From positions 744,001 to 808,000 of the forward strand of contig JADJIQ010000005.1 of the NCBI GenBank assembly GCA_016707005.1: a DNA stretch of 64,000 bases, given 5' to 3'. A program made the position numbers and the translations under genes. The notes under the pieces were generated by a model. The model made no database searches and had not been told where the DNA came from. It worked only from the letters and a program-made list of their open reading frames with translations. The first letter of the stretch is position 1; every line of letters begins with the position of its first letter. Origin of the DNA: Ignavibacteria bacterium (GTDB lineage Bacteria; Bacteroidota; Ignavibacteria; Kapaibacteriales; Kapaibacteriaceae). Below, one piece after another: positions 35,839-44,122 of this stretch.

Positions 35839-35879
35839 TGTCGTAGGTTGTTTTTTTTAGACCTCACAAACCTACGACA
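35839..35879. promoter_or_regulatory. 11-bp perfect inverted repeat between divergent peptidase genes
   Basis: TGTCGTAGGTT (35839-35849) and AACCTACGACA (35869-35879) are perfect inverted arms separated by 19 bases that include a run of eight T. The right arm ends 14 bases before the M42 peptidase ATG. Position and spacing suggest an operator or a 5' UTR hairpin controlling one or both genes. Confidence 0.5.
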
Positions 35880-35893
35880 CCAATCGAATAGTC

Positions 35894-36910
35894 ATGGACA
35901 CTCTTCATCTCCTCGAACAACTCATTGCGATCGACTCTCCCACCGGATTCACATCATCAGCTGCTGATTTTATCGAGGAGACGCTGAGATCCTATGGATT
36001 CAGCCCCATTCGTACCGTGAAAGGGGCTGTGAGATGCGGATTGGGTCCCGCACCCACACTTGCCCTGGCTGCTCACACAGATACACTTGGGGCCATCGTT
36101 TCCGGATTTAACACCAACGGTACTCTCCGTTTCTCACTACTTGGCGGACCACTACTTCCAAGTTTTGAAGGGGGCTACGTACGACTCCACACCCTCGATG
36201 GAAAAGTCGTCACTGGAACTCTCCTACTGAATGACCCTTCTACCCATGCCAATAACAAGGCTGCGTCTCTTGAGAGGACACCGGATGGCATGCATATACG
36301 GCTTGATGAGTCGGTGAAGACTGCAGATGAAGTCAGAGCACTTGGAATACGAATTGGCGACATCGTTGCCTTCGATCCAAAGTACCAAGCACTACCGAAT
36401 GGCTTCGTTAAGAGTCACTTCCTTGACAACAAAGCAGGTTGTTATGTTCTCTTTGAGGTGGCGCGGCAGGTTGCTTCTGGTGGTGTGCCCGTTCCTGTTG
36501 AACTTTTCTTCAGCACGTACGAAGAGGTTGGTCACGGTGGAGCCCCTTCCTATAGTGAGACTGTGAATGAGCTCTTGGTGATCGATATGGGGGTAGTAGG
36601 AGAGAAGCTCGAAGGCTCAGAACAGAAGTGTTCGATCTGCGCCAAGGACTCGGGAGGCCCATACGATTATGGATTTCGGAAGCGGCTGGTTCAACTGGCA
36701 GAGAACCAGTCTATTCCGTTCGCTCTGGATGTCTACCCGTTCTATAGCTCTGACGGAACAGCTGCGTGGCGAGCGGGCGTTGATGCTCGTGTGGCACTTA
36801 TCGGTCCAGGTGTCCATGCATCACACGGCATGGAACGTACTCACGTTGATGGAATGAAGGCAACCGTGGACCTGTGTATGGCCTACATCAACGATACGTT
36901 TAAGGGTTGA
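35894..36910 (+). CDS. M42 family aminopeptidase
   Basis: The 338-aa protein shows the dinuclear metal ligands of the M42/M28 clan: H61 and D63 (AAHTDTLG), D178 (FLDNKAG), E210/E211 (TYEEVGHGG), D231 (VIDMGVVG) and a late histidine (HASHGMERTH). M42 enzymes are usually tetrahedral cytoplasmic aminopeptidases that finish peptide breakdown. With the divergent M16 peptidase it forms a small peptide-recycling locus. Its last 11 bases overlap the convergent arylsulfotransferase-like gene. Confidence 0.9.
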   Translation: MDTLHLLEQLIAIDSPTGFTSSAADFIEETLRSYGFSPIRTVKGAVRCGLGPAPTLALAAHTDTLGAIVSGFNTNGTLRFSLLGGPLLPSFEGGYVRLHTLDGKVVTGTLLLNDPSTHANNKAASLERTPDGMHIRLDESVKTADEVRALGIRIGDIVAFDPKYQALPNGFVKSHFLDNKAGCYVLFEVARQVASGGVPVPVELFFSTYEEVGHGGAPSYSETVNELLVIDMGVVGEKLEGSEQKCSICAKDSGGPYDYGFRKRLVQLAENQSIPFALDVYPFYSSDGTAAWRAGVDARVALIGPGVHASHGMERTHVDGMKATVDLCMAYINDTFKG

Positions 36911-38948
36911 TGATCGTTCGGCACGTTACAGTTCCGTTCGGCTCGTGAACGGTTACAAAGAGTATTCCACGCGAGATCTCGCTGAGATCCACACCGTTGT
37001 TGTTGACATTCGTTTCAGCCGAAACCCTTCCGAGGATATCGGTAACACGAACTGTACTTTCAGGACCGAAACCCCTGCAACGCAGAATTGATCCATCAAG
37101 AAATACGGTTTCACTGAGTGGGTTAATGTCTTCGTCAACACTCGTCAAAGATTCTGTTTCGAAGGACCATGTAACGGTCCATGGACCGGACTCCGGGTGT
37201 CTGACAACGCGAACATGCCAGTAGTAGGTGGTATTGGGATGTAGTCCAGATATGACTGTATCTGCCAGTTGAGTTCTCATGAACACTTGCGTGGTCTTGA
37301 AGTCTGGTTCTGTAGATACTTCGATCTCATAACCATCGGCTCCAAGCGCCGTAGTCCATGATAGATCCACCGACCGTGATGCGACGTCGCTTCTGTTCAT
37401 TGGGCGCGTGAGTGCCGGCTCCTGACAATACTTTGTTGCGATCATGTACTCGCCATATCTGATCGGCGATATCACAAATGTATTTGAGTTGGGAAGCACG
37501 GTTGCGTCAACAGCTGAGAATGGCTCATCACCTTCAATGGCTCGGTGGAACAGCTCTACATCTTGCATCTCGATGTTACCGATAAGACGGGAGACATCCA
37601 GACGAAGCGAAGCATCGATCGCCGTTGGATCTCCAGCACGCACGGTCCACCGTGTAGGATAGATCAAACAAGGCACATCGGTGAAGAAGAGTAGATTATG
37701 GGGCTGGTAGGGATGCCGTTCGATGACCACGGTAGTTGGTGAATAGACCTGCTGTACGTCTACTCTAGCCTTAGTAGTGCTATCATACCACGCGAAGTTG
37801 TATGATCCGGCACTATCGATCGTTCTACGATATCCCGTCATACCGGCAGTTGCCTTACGCACTCGATAGGGAATAATGAGGGGCACATCAGTTCTGATCT
37901 CTGCATGGATCGTGTTCGAACGATCAACTTCTGTTGCCACCAACCCTGTTGGAGTTGATCCCCATCCAATAAGAATGTTTCCATCAAACAACTCTTGCAC
38001 ACTTCCCATTGTGGGGGCGAACTGCTTCTGTTGTGGCTGAAACTCCCATTGTTTTGTGGCTATCATCTTCTTCTCGTCGAGCTTGTACGAAACAGCGCGA
38101 GAGAATGGATAGGGACGCAGGTTTCCATTATCGAACATCATGATGTCGCCATTGCGAGCGCGAAACACCGAGTGTTGATGAGAGAATCCGGAGAAGCCAT
38201 TCACGTCATCTCCAATGATCGTAAAGTCGCTTCTCTTCGCTGCCTTACCGCCTAGCCGCCACATGATAGCGCCGGTCTTACGATTGATCTTGATTACCTG
38301 ATCTGTATTGCGACAAGAGACCAAGAAGTTGTCATCAACATCTTCAACAACCGAGTTCACGTGGATATAGTCAATACGTTTATTTCTTACATCAACATCG
38401 TCCGTTGATTCATTAGGTCCTACATGGTCTATGGATTTCCATTCAAATGTCTTCCGACCATAACGGTCGAACTCTTGGATAACGGCACCGATCAGGATCG
38501 CATAAGGATCTCCACCTGGAATCTCCATCGACATGTCCTTCTGTCGATCTTCGGTCCCGATCACAATAAACCTTCGTCCACGCTCCTGGTAGCCTTCATG
38601 AAAGTCCGTCTTGTAGGGGGCGTGTGTACCAAATGTATCGATCGGATTGAGCCTGTCATCGAGAAGGACATACTTCTGGAGGTTTCCGTTGAAATACGTT
38701 ACGCCACCATACGGCGTAGGTTCAAGGTTCGTTGTTGGGCCAGTCTGAATGGCATGAACAAGAACACCGGCATTATCGATAAAGCCGATAGAATCCGGGT
38801 CGATCGAGCTGATCAGGAAGTACCCAGGAGACGGGGCTCCGGGAGTTGCTACATGAACGCGCGAATTAGGGGCATAGATCAGCCGGAGGCTATCGTCTTG
38901 GGGGCATGCAAACGATATGAGCAGGGCGAGTGTTGCCAACGTCATCAT
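36900..38948 (-). CDS. Arylsulfotransferase-like (ASST) secreted protein with FN3 and T9SS-like domains
   Basis: The 682-aa protein has a short hydrophobic N-terminus (cleavage either before the cysteine or before QDD). An ASST-like beta-propeller follows (about 20-430): 'GYFLISSIDPDSIGFIDN', 'YIHVNSVVEDVDDNFLVSCR', 'TGAIMWRLGGKAAK', 'GFSHQHSVFRARNGDIMMFD' and 'MGSVQELFDGNILIGWGS'. Then come a shared beta domain, one FN3-like domain (about 520-605, 'VDLSWTTALGADGYEIEV') and a C-terminal sorting domain. Bacterial ASSTs move sulfate between phenols, but T9SS-linked members may be structural. It is the first of three paralogs in the window. The ATG pair lacks a strong ribosome site. Confidence 0.78.
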   Translation of the reverse strand: MMTLATLALLISFACPQDDSLRLIYAPNSRVHVATPGAPSPGYFLISSIDPDSIGFIDNAGVLVHAIQTGPTTNLEPTPYGGVTYFNGNLQKYVLLDDRLNPIDTFGTHAPYKTDFHEGYQERGRRFIVIGTEDRQKDMSMEIPGGDPYAILIGAVIQEFDRYGRKTFEWKSIDHVGPNESTDDVDVRNKRIDYIHVNSVVEDVDDNFLVSCRNTDQVIKINRKTGAIMWRLGGKAAKRSDFTIIGDDVNGFSGFSHQHSVFRARNGDIMMFDNGNLRPYPFSRAVSYKLDEKKMIATKQWEFQPQQKQFAPTMGSVQELFDGNILIGWGSTPTGLVATEVDRSNTIHAEIRTDVPLIIPYRVRKATAGMTGYRRTIDSAGSYNFAWYDSTTKARVDVQQVYSPTTVVIERHPYQPHNLLFFTDVPCLIYPTRWTVRAGDPTAIDASLRLDVSRLIGNIEMQDVELFHRAIEGDEPFSAVDATVLPNSNTFVISPIRYGEYMIATKYCQEPALTRPMNRSDVASRSVDLSWTTALGADGYEIEVSTEPDFKTTQVFMRTQLADTVISGLHPNTTYYWHVRVVRHPESGPWTVTWSFETESLTSVDEDINPLSETVFLDGSILRCRGFGPESTVRVTDILGRVSAETNVNNNGVDLSEISRGILFVTVHEPNGTVTCRTIINP

Positions 38949-39458
38949 GCCCGATTAACTGTATGAAGATCAAAACGTTACGGGTGCAGAAGGGGCTGGG
39001 GCTTGTTGTTAACAGTGTTTTTACCATGTTACCAACAATCCACATCAAGGTAAGTTGTTGGTATGTAAGGGTATAATGGAATTGAGACCTTGCAAGTACT
39101 TGTATGAACAGATCTATCCACGTTTCGTGTGTTATGGTATGAATAAGTGAAGGAAAGATTTGTCTCTCATACATCGGATGTGGACATCAAGAAGAACATA
39201 TCCCTTGTTATGAGAAAGGGGGGTGGATTACCACAGTGTTATCCCCTCAGCAACGTGCATTGGGGACGGTGCTGCAAGTAGTAATAAATGTTGATGGTTA
39301 ACGATCCATAAGAGGTGTAAATATCGTTCTGTCCACCGTTTCCACATCATATTATCATCATCTCCTGTCTTTTCTTCTCTTAAAGAAAAAGAAGAAGAGA
39401 AGAATGATGAAGAGGTGTTGTGAATTTTGAGTTCTAGAGAATTACCGATGTTCGCATC
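38949..39458. other. 510-bp gene-free AT-rich region with DnaA-box-like cluster (oriC candidate)
   Basis: No convincing gene is seen here, only two short ORF shadows. At least five 9-mers match the DnaA box TTATCCACA at seven of nine positions: 39036-39044, 39114-39122, 39179-39187 (minus strand), about 39239-39247 and the site GTTTCCACA near 39340. About one or two would be expected by chance in this length. A purine-rich run (39381-39415) with a weak TTCTTCTCTT/AAGAGAAGAA stem sits near the serS stop and could be a terminator or an unwinding element. Two parS sites lie 6.5 kb away. No dnaA gene is present in the window. Confidence 0.3.
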
Positions 39459-40721
39459 TCAGATCACATCGAAACCACAGTATTTCTGCAGGCAAGGAGG
39501 GATTTGGATGTGACCGTCTTCCGTTTGGTATTGTTCTAGCAACGCCACCAATACACGCGAGGTTGCAAGTCCACTACCGTTGAGAGTGTGAAGGTATTCT
39601 GGCTTTGAAGACGCTGATTCTTTATATCTGATATTGGCCCGACGGGCCTGGAAGGACTCAAAGTTTGTGCAAGAGCTCACCTCAAGCCACTTCTGCTCGT
39701 ATGGAGACCACACCTCAAGATCATATGTTTTGGATCCACCGAACGTCATGTCTCCGCTGCAAAGGAGAAGCACACGATACGTTAGTCCTAATTGCTGAAG
39801 GATATACTCTACATTTCCAACCAAACTCTCCAGTTCATCGTAAGAGGTTTCAGGTCGGACAAACTTTACCAGTTCTACCTTGTTGAATTGGTGAACGCGA
39901 AGAAAACCTCTTGTGTCTTTACCGTGACTTCCCGCCTCGCGCCGGAAACAAGCTGAATACCCCGCGTATTTCACCGGAAGGTCTGTTCCAGAAATGATCT
40001 CATCTCGGTGGAAGTTTGTGATCGGTACTTCGGCTGTAGGGATGAGGTATAGGTCGTCCTTTTCGACGTAAAACATATCATCTTGGCTCTTCGGTAGCTG
40101 ACCTGTACCCCGGCAAGAATCGGAGTTCACAACAAACGGAGTCATGATCTCCTTGTATCCGTGTAGTTCGGTGTTGGTATCAACAAAGAAGTTGATCAAC
40201 GCACGCTCCAACCGAGCCCCCTTCCCCACATAGAAGCCAAATCCAGCACCTGTCACTTTTGCCCCACGTTCGAAATCTAGGATGCCGAGTCGACGAGAGA
40301 TCTCGATGTGGTCTACGTGCCAAGATCTTTCCAAACACTCACCACTACGACGAACCTCAACGTTATCGTTTGCGTCTTTTCCGATAGGCACGGTTGGATG
40401 AGCGATGTTCGGGATCATTAGCATGATCGATGAGATATTCTCTTCAACCTCCCGAAGGATCTCATCGAGCTCCTTGATCTTATCTCCAACCTCTCGCATG
40501 GACGTTATCATATCGCTAGCATCCGCACCGCTTTTCTTCAGCGCAGATATTTCAAGCGTAACCGCGTTGCGTTTACTTTTAAGCTCTTCTACTTCTTGAA
40601 TGATCGCTCTGCGTCGTACATCCAGAGCTACCAGCGCATCGATATCGCTGTTGTCATTCTTGTTGATACAGTTTTGCTTAACGAGTTCTGGGTTCTCGCG
40701 AACGAGTTTGATATCGATCAT
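39459..40721 (-). CDS. serS: Seryl-tRNA synthetase
   Basis: SerRS (420 aa) charges tRNA-Ser. The N-terminal coiled-coil arm (about 28-105, 'RRRAIIQEVEELKSKRNAVT') is followed by a class II synthetase core with motif 2 ('FRREAGSHGKDTRGFLRVHQ') and motif 3 ('LNGSGLATSRVLVALLE'). Length and ends are normal. A TAAATTTG promoter element lies 39 bases upstream. Confidence 0.96.
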   Translation of the reverse strand: MIDIKLVRENPELVKQNCINKNDNSDIDALVALDVRRRAIIQEVEELKSKRNAVTLEISALKKSGADASDMITSMREVGDKIKELDEILREVEENISSIMLMIPNIAHPTVPIGKDANDNVEVRRSGECLERSWHVDHIEISRRLGILDFERGAKVTGAGFGFYVGKGARLERALINFFVDTNTELHGYKEIMTPFVVNSDSCRGTGQLPKSQDDMFYVEKDDLYLIPTAEVPITNFHRDEIISGTDLPVKYAGYSACFRREAGSHGKDTRGFLRVHQFNKVELVKFVRPETSYDELESLVGNVEYILQQLGLTYRVLLLCSGDMTFGGSKTYDLEVWSPYEQKWLEVSSCTNFESFQARRANIRYKESASSKPEYLHTLNGSGLATSRVLVALLEQYQTEDGHIQIPPCLQKYCGFDVI

Positions 40722-40760
40722 GGCGGGGCGTCTAGCGGTTTGATTTGTAGGGAATTGCTA

Positions 40761-40768
40761 CAAATTTA
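40761..40768 (-). promoter_or_regulatory. TAnnTTTG -7 element upstream of serS
   Basis: The minus strand reads TAAATTTG in the 44-base gap between serS and the glycosyltransferase gene, overlapping the end of the latter by a few bases at most. No matching -33 TTTG is seen. Confidence 0.4.
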
Positions 40769-41524
40769 CTGTTTACGCAGAGCCCACGCCTTAGCTACCT
40801 TCACGAACGGGTAGAATGATGATAGAACGGACCAGATAAATCCGTGCGTGCCATTGAGAATGTTACCCCATACAACGTAGTTCTTGAGAAAGTAGAAGGG
40901 GATCATTAGCCCTGTTAAAACTACACTTCTTGATTTACCGGAATTCACGATCTGCTCGGCCGCAATACTCGTGTACCGATTGAATTTCTCTAGGTACTGG
41001 GCAAGATCGACATAACTTTCGTGAAGCATTTCACCATCTACTAGACCGATCTCTCCCTCTACCTTGACAGATTCATGCACTTCCGCATCGTCGAATCTGC
41101 AGTAATCTGTTCGGAAGAGTCTGATCGGTAGATCACTCGCTCCGTGACCATGTTTGAACGTCCGTCCCAGAAATCGAAAGCGTCGGGTTATTCTATATGC
41201 CGTAATGGTAGACGAGCCTTGAAACTCTTTCAGTTCTTGACCAAGTTCTGGGGATATCACTTCATCGGCATCGACTGACAGTACCCACGGGTTGGTGGCA
41301 AGAGAGCAGGCAAACTGTTTCTGTTTCCCATATCCCTCAAAGGCGTGGAACACTGGTTCCAGACCTTCCGAACGCACTACATCGAGCGTTCCGTCCGTAC
41401 TACCACTATCGACCACCACGATCTCGTCCACGTGCCCCTTAAGAGCCCTTAGAACCGATCGTATGGATCGCACCTCGTTCTTACAGATGATCACTGCAGA
41501 TATGGGTTGGAAGGCTGAATTCAT
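40766..41524 (-). CDS. Family 2 glycosyltransferase (LPS core type)
   Basis: This 252-aa GT2 enzyme has 'ISAVIICKNEVRSIRSVL', 'IVVVDSGSTDGTLDVVRSEG' and the metal-binding VLSVDADEVI. The C-terminal part has a hydrophobic, amphipathic helix ('LMIPFYFLKNYVVWG') typical of WaaE/KdtX-like transferases that add glucose or heptose to lipopolysaccharide core at the inner membrane. I use the ATG at 41524; upstream codons to 41641 run into the divergent gene. The putative -7 element is only eight bases upstream, so the transcript may be nearly leaderless. Confidence 0.85.
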   Translation of the reverse strand: MNSAFQPISAVIICKNEVRSIRSVLRALKGHVDEIVVVDSGSTDGTLDVVRSEGLEPVFHAFEGYGKQKQFACSLATNPWVLSVDADEVISPELGQELKEFQGSSTITAYRITRRFRFLGRTFKHGHGASDLPIRLFRTDYCRFDDAEVHESVKVEGEIGLVDGEMLHESYVDLAQYLEKFNRYTSIAAEQIVNSGKSRSVVLTGLMIPFYFLKNYVVWGNILNGTHGFIWSVLSSFYPFVKVAKAWALRKQ

Positions 41525-41532
41525 AGAGTTGA

Positions 41533-41540
41533 CAAAACTA
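41533..41540 (-). promoter_or_regulatory. TAnnTTTG -7 element close to the glycosyltransferase start
   Basis: The minus strand reads TAGTTTTG, eight bases before the ATG at 41524. Transcription would start within a few bases of the start codon, in keeping with the lack of a ribosome site there. Confidence 0.35.
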
Positions 41541-41600
41541 CATCGCCCCTTGTCACAAAATCCCGAAATTGAAGTTTCTATCTCACCATCCAACACCACT

Positions 41601-44057
41601 ATGTTCCGCCTCACCATATTCCTTTGCCTTTTATGCGGCATTGTTGTCCGCGGTTTGGGTCAGACCCTTACCCCTGTTGAAGTTACAGTGAACACCACAC
41701 CTTCACCAGGGTTCATCTATATAGCCCCCAACAGCCGTGTTCCTGCTCCTCCCTATGCCCCCTCACTCATTGTCTTAGACAAAGAGGGCGCAGTGGTCAA
41801 ATCGAGGTTCATACCGGAATACGCTTTTGACTTTCGTGTATTGCCGGACGGTAGACTGGGCTATTCTGTGTTTCAGGCAGCTGGTTCTGGACCACGCGCG
41901 TCATCCTCTATTTACCTGGTTGATTCTACTCTTGCCACTCGGGATTCGATCAACGGTGGAAACGGCTACAACCTCGCAATGCACTCCTTCATGGTGTTGC
42001 CCAACGGAAATCGGCTTGTGATCATGCAAGAAGATTTGATCGTTGACATGAGTAAGCTGGTGCCTGGTGGCAACCCCGCTGCCTCAGTTCAGCAAATGAT
42101 CCTACAAGAGGTTGACATTACAGGACGAATCATCTTTCAGTGGAGAGCGTTGGACCATTTTCCCGTGACCGTATCATATGAGTCACTAACCGCTGCTGCC
42201 ATCCGGTATTTCCATTTGAATGCCGTGGACGTAGACACGGACGGAAACTTCCTGATAAGTGCCCGTCACGCTTCCCTTGTCGCAAAGATCCATCGCACCA
42301 CCGGAGAGGTGATGTGGGTGTTGGGAGGAAAACTAAATCAGTTTACGTTTGGTGCAGAAAATGGGATCTCAGACCCACCTGAATTCTCTTACCAACACGA
42401 TATCCGTCGGCTATCTAACGGAAATATCTCGTTGTTTGATAATGGATCACAACGCACTCCACAATGGTCGCGGGGTGTTGAATATCGATTAGATGAGGTC
42501 AACAAGACGTGTACTCTCGTATGGCAATATCGTCACACTCCTGATGTGTATGCCGGTGTACAAGGGTCACTTCAGACATTGCCTGATGGACACCGACTTA
42601 TGGCGTGGGGCTCTGCCTTTGATGATGGAAAGACATTGATCACAGAAGTAGACGCAGCCGGATCACTTGTTTTCGAGGCAAAGCTTCCCAACATGATGTA
42701 TCCCTATAAAGCTGAGAAGGGGGCATATCCAACAGGTCGTTCTGCTGCAGATGTCCTCATAGACGAGATCCTTCCAACGAACACCTACACCTATACGAAC
42801 TCAACAGACACAGTTGGTTTAACGGTAACATACCACACGCTAATCTCCTTCTTCTACAACACAACCACGGCAACTCGTTACCAGTGGTCACCGGAGAGTC
42901 CGAGATTTGTTGTCAGGCGTGGTGACACCACAGCCCCTTCTTTGCCACCGAAGACCGTTCAACGGTGTAGGGTTACGCTCACTCAAGAGGGAATGGTTGA
43001 ACATGCCGGCGAGTTCCGTTTCAAAGTTGATCAGTTAGGTATCATCGGTCCGGAACAGACCGTTGTGTTTTACAGAGATTCGATCGGCAAGGGGCCCTTC
43101 CGTCAACTTCGTACTCGCTTTAATCCCTCGTCACGTGAACTCGTTGTGGATACAGCGTGGGCTGGTGAGTTCTGTTTTGGTTCTCCTCTAGAAGGACTAC
43201 CAGGTACTCTTCTCGCGCCACGTCCGATATCACCTATCGCTGGTAAGGCCGTTTTAGCCGGACAAGGTGTGCCACTCCAGATCTCTCCACAGGGAACAGC
43301 ATCTAGTTTCACATATGACGTAGTAAGTACAGTCAATGGTCTCACTGTGCACGCATCGCAACGAGCGTCAGACAAGGATACTACAGTTGCGCTGATCCCT
43401 GGAACATATCACTGGAGAGCCTCTTCCCATTTCAATGCCCCCAACGACACTCTTTCGGTTTCGAGTGAGTTCTCAAACACGGACTCGTTTGTCGTTCGTA
43501 CTCCCTTTGTTGAAATGGTTGAACCAGCGAGTTCGGTCGTGTGGACACATGACAGTTCATATGTGATCACATGGAATACCAATCTTGTGGGCCTTGCTAG
43601 GATTGAGCTACTCAAGGATGGTTCGGTAGTATCTGTCATCCGTGACAGTGTTAAAGCTTCGTCGGGTGGTTTCTTATGGCGGGTTCCTGTTACTGTTCCG
43701 GTTGGAACGGGGTATGTCATTAAGGTCCGTACGTTGGATGGTGACAACATTGCAGCAGATGATGTAACGGCTGCGATCGTTGAGATCAGGGAGATCTCAA
43801 CGAGTGTAGAAGAGGATGTCATGCTGACGAACATCTCTCTCGCACCAAACCCCGCAACCACTACGTTGTTCGTTGGCGGTTCAACTCCAGTTTCACGTAT
43901 CCAGTTGTTTGCGCTTTCCGGAGAGCTCGTTCGTGATCACGAACTTGTGGGAACAGGCACAACGTTGAACATCTCGGATTTTTCTATTGGGACGTACATC
44001 GTCAGACTCTACACTCCACACGGCGTAGTATCAAAGGTACTCTCAATTACACGGTAA
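41601..44057 (+). CDS. Arylsulfotransferase-like (ASST) secreted protein with T9SS sorting domain
   Basis: The 818-aa protein has a signal peptide (MFRLTIFLCLLCGIVVRGLG before QTLTPV). An ASST propeller follows: 'GFIYIAPNSRVPAPPYAPS', 'YFHLNAVDVDTDGNFLISAR', 'TGEVMWVLGGKLNQF', 'EFSYQHDIRRLSNGNISLFD'. Then come beta-sandwich modules ('RPISPIAGKAVLAGQGVPL', 'YVITWNTNLVGLARIELLKDG') and a clear T9SS type A sorting domain with 'LTNISLAPNPATTTLFVGG' and 'DFSIGTYIVRLYTPHGVVSK'. The open frame extends upstream to 41292, inside the divergent gene; the ATG at 41601 begins the signal peptide. It is the second of three ASST-like paralogs and is followed by a strong terminator. Confidence 0.85.
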   Translation: MFRLTIFLCLLCGIVVRGLGQTLTPVEVTVNTTPSPGFIYIAPNSRVPAPPYAPSLIVLDKEGAVVKSRFIPEYAFDFRVLPDGRLGYSVFQAAGSGPRASSSIYLVDSTLATRDSINGGNGYNLAMHSFMVLPNGNRLVIMQEDLIVDMSKLVPGGNPAASVQQMILQEVDITGRIIFQWRALDHFPVTVSYESLTAAAIRYFHLNAVDVDTDGNFLISARHASLVAKIHRTTGEVMWVLGGKLNQFTFGAENGISDPPEFSYQHDIRRLSNGNISLFDNGSQRTPQWSRGVEYRLDEVNKTCTLVWQYRHTPDVYAGVQGSLQTLPDGHRLMAWGSAFDDGKTLITEVDAAGSLVFEAKLPNMMYPYKAEKGAYPTGRSAADVLIDEILPTNTYTYTNSTDTVGLTVTYHTLISFFYNTTTATRYQWSPESPRFVVRRGDTTAPSLPPKTVQRCRVTLTQEGMVEHAGEFRFKVDQLGIIGPEQTVVFYRDSIGKGPFRQLRTRFNPSSRELVVDTAWAGEFCFGSPLEGLPGTLLAPRPISPIAGKAVLAGQGVPLQISPQGTASSFTYDVVSTVNGLTVHASQRASDKDTTVALIPGTYHWRASSHFNAPNDTLSVSSEFSNTDSFVVRTPFVEMVEPASSVVWTHDSSYVITWNTNLVGLARIELLKDGSVVSVIRDSVKASSGGFLWRVPVTVPVGTGYVIKVRTLDGDNIAADDVTAAIVEIREISTSVEEDVMLTNISLAPNPATTTLFVGGSTPVSRIQLFALSGELVRDHELVGTGTTLNISDFSIGTYIVRLYTPHGVVSKVLSITR

Positions 44058-44071
44058 ACATATTTACAAAA

Positions 44072-44105
44072 TAAGCGGAGGTATGGGGCTTCCCGTACCT
44101 CCGCT
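44072..44105. terminator. Strong terminator between convergent genes
   Basis: AAGCGGAGGTA (44072-44082) and TACCTCCGCTT (44095-44105) form a perfect 11-bp stem with an inner GGG/CCC extension, followed on the plus strand by TCTTTTTC. It lies 14 bases past the ASST-like gene and 17 bases past the mnmG stop, so it can serve both strands. Confidence 0.85.
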
Positions 44106-44122
44106 TTCTTTTTCGAATGCGA

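Noticed and set aside
39370..39415. Purine/pyrimidine stem near the serS stop as a standard terminator
   Set aside because: The stem is AT-rich with a long loop and no clean T-run; I kept it only as part of the gene-free region.
41292..41600. N-terminal extension of the second ASST-like gene
   Set aside because: It is antisense to the glycosyltransferase gene, and a signal peptide begins at 41601.
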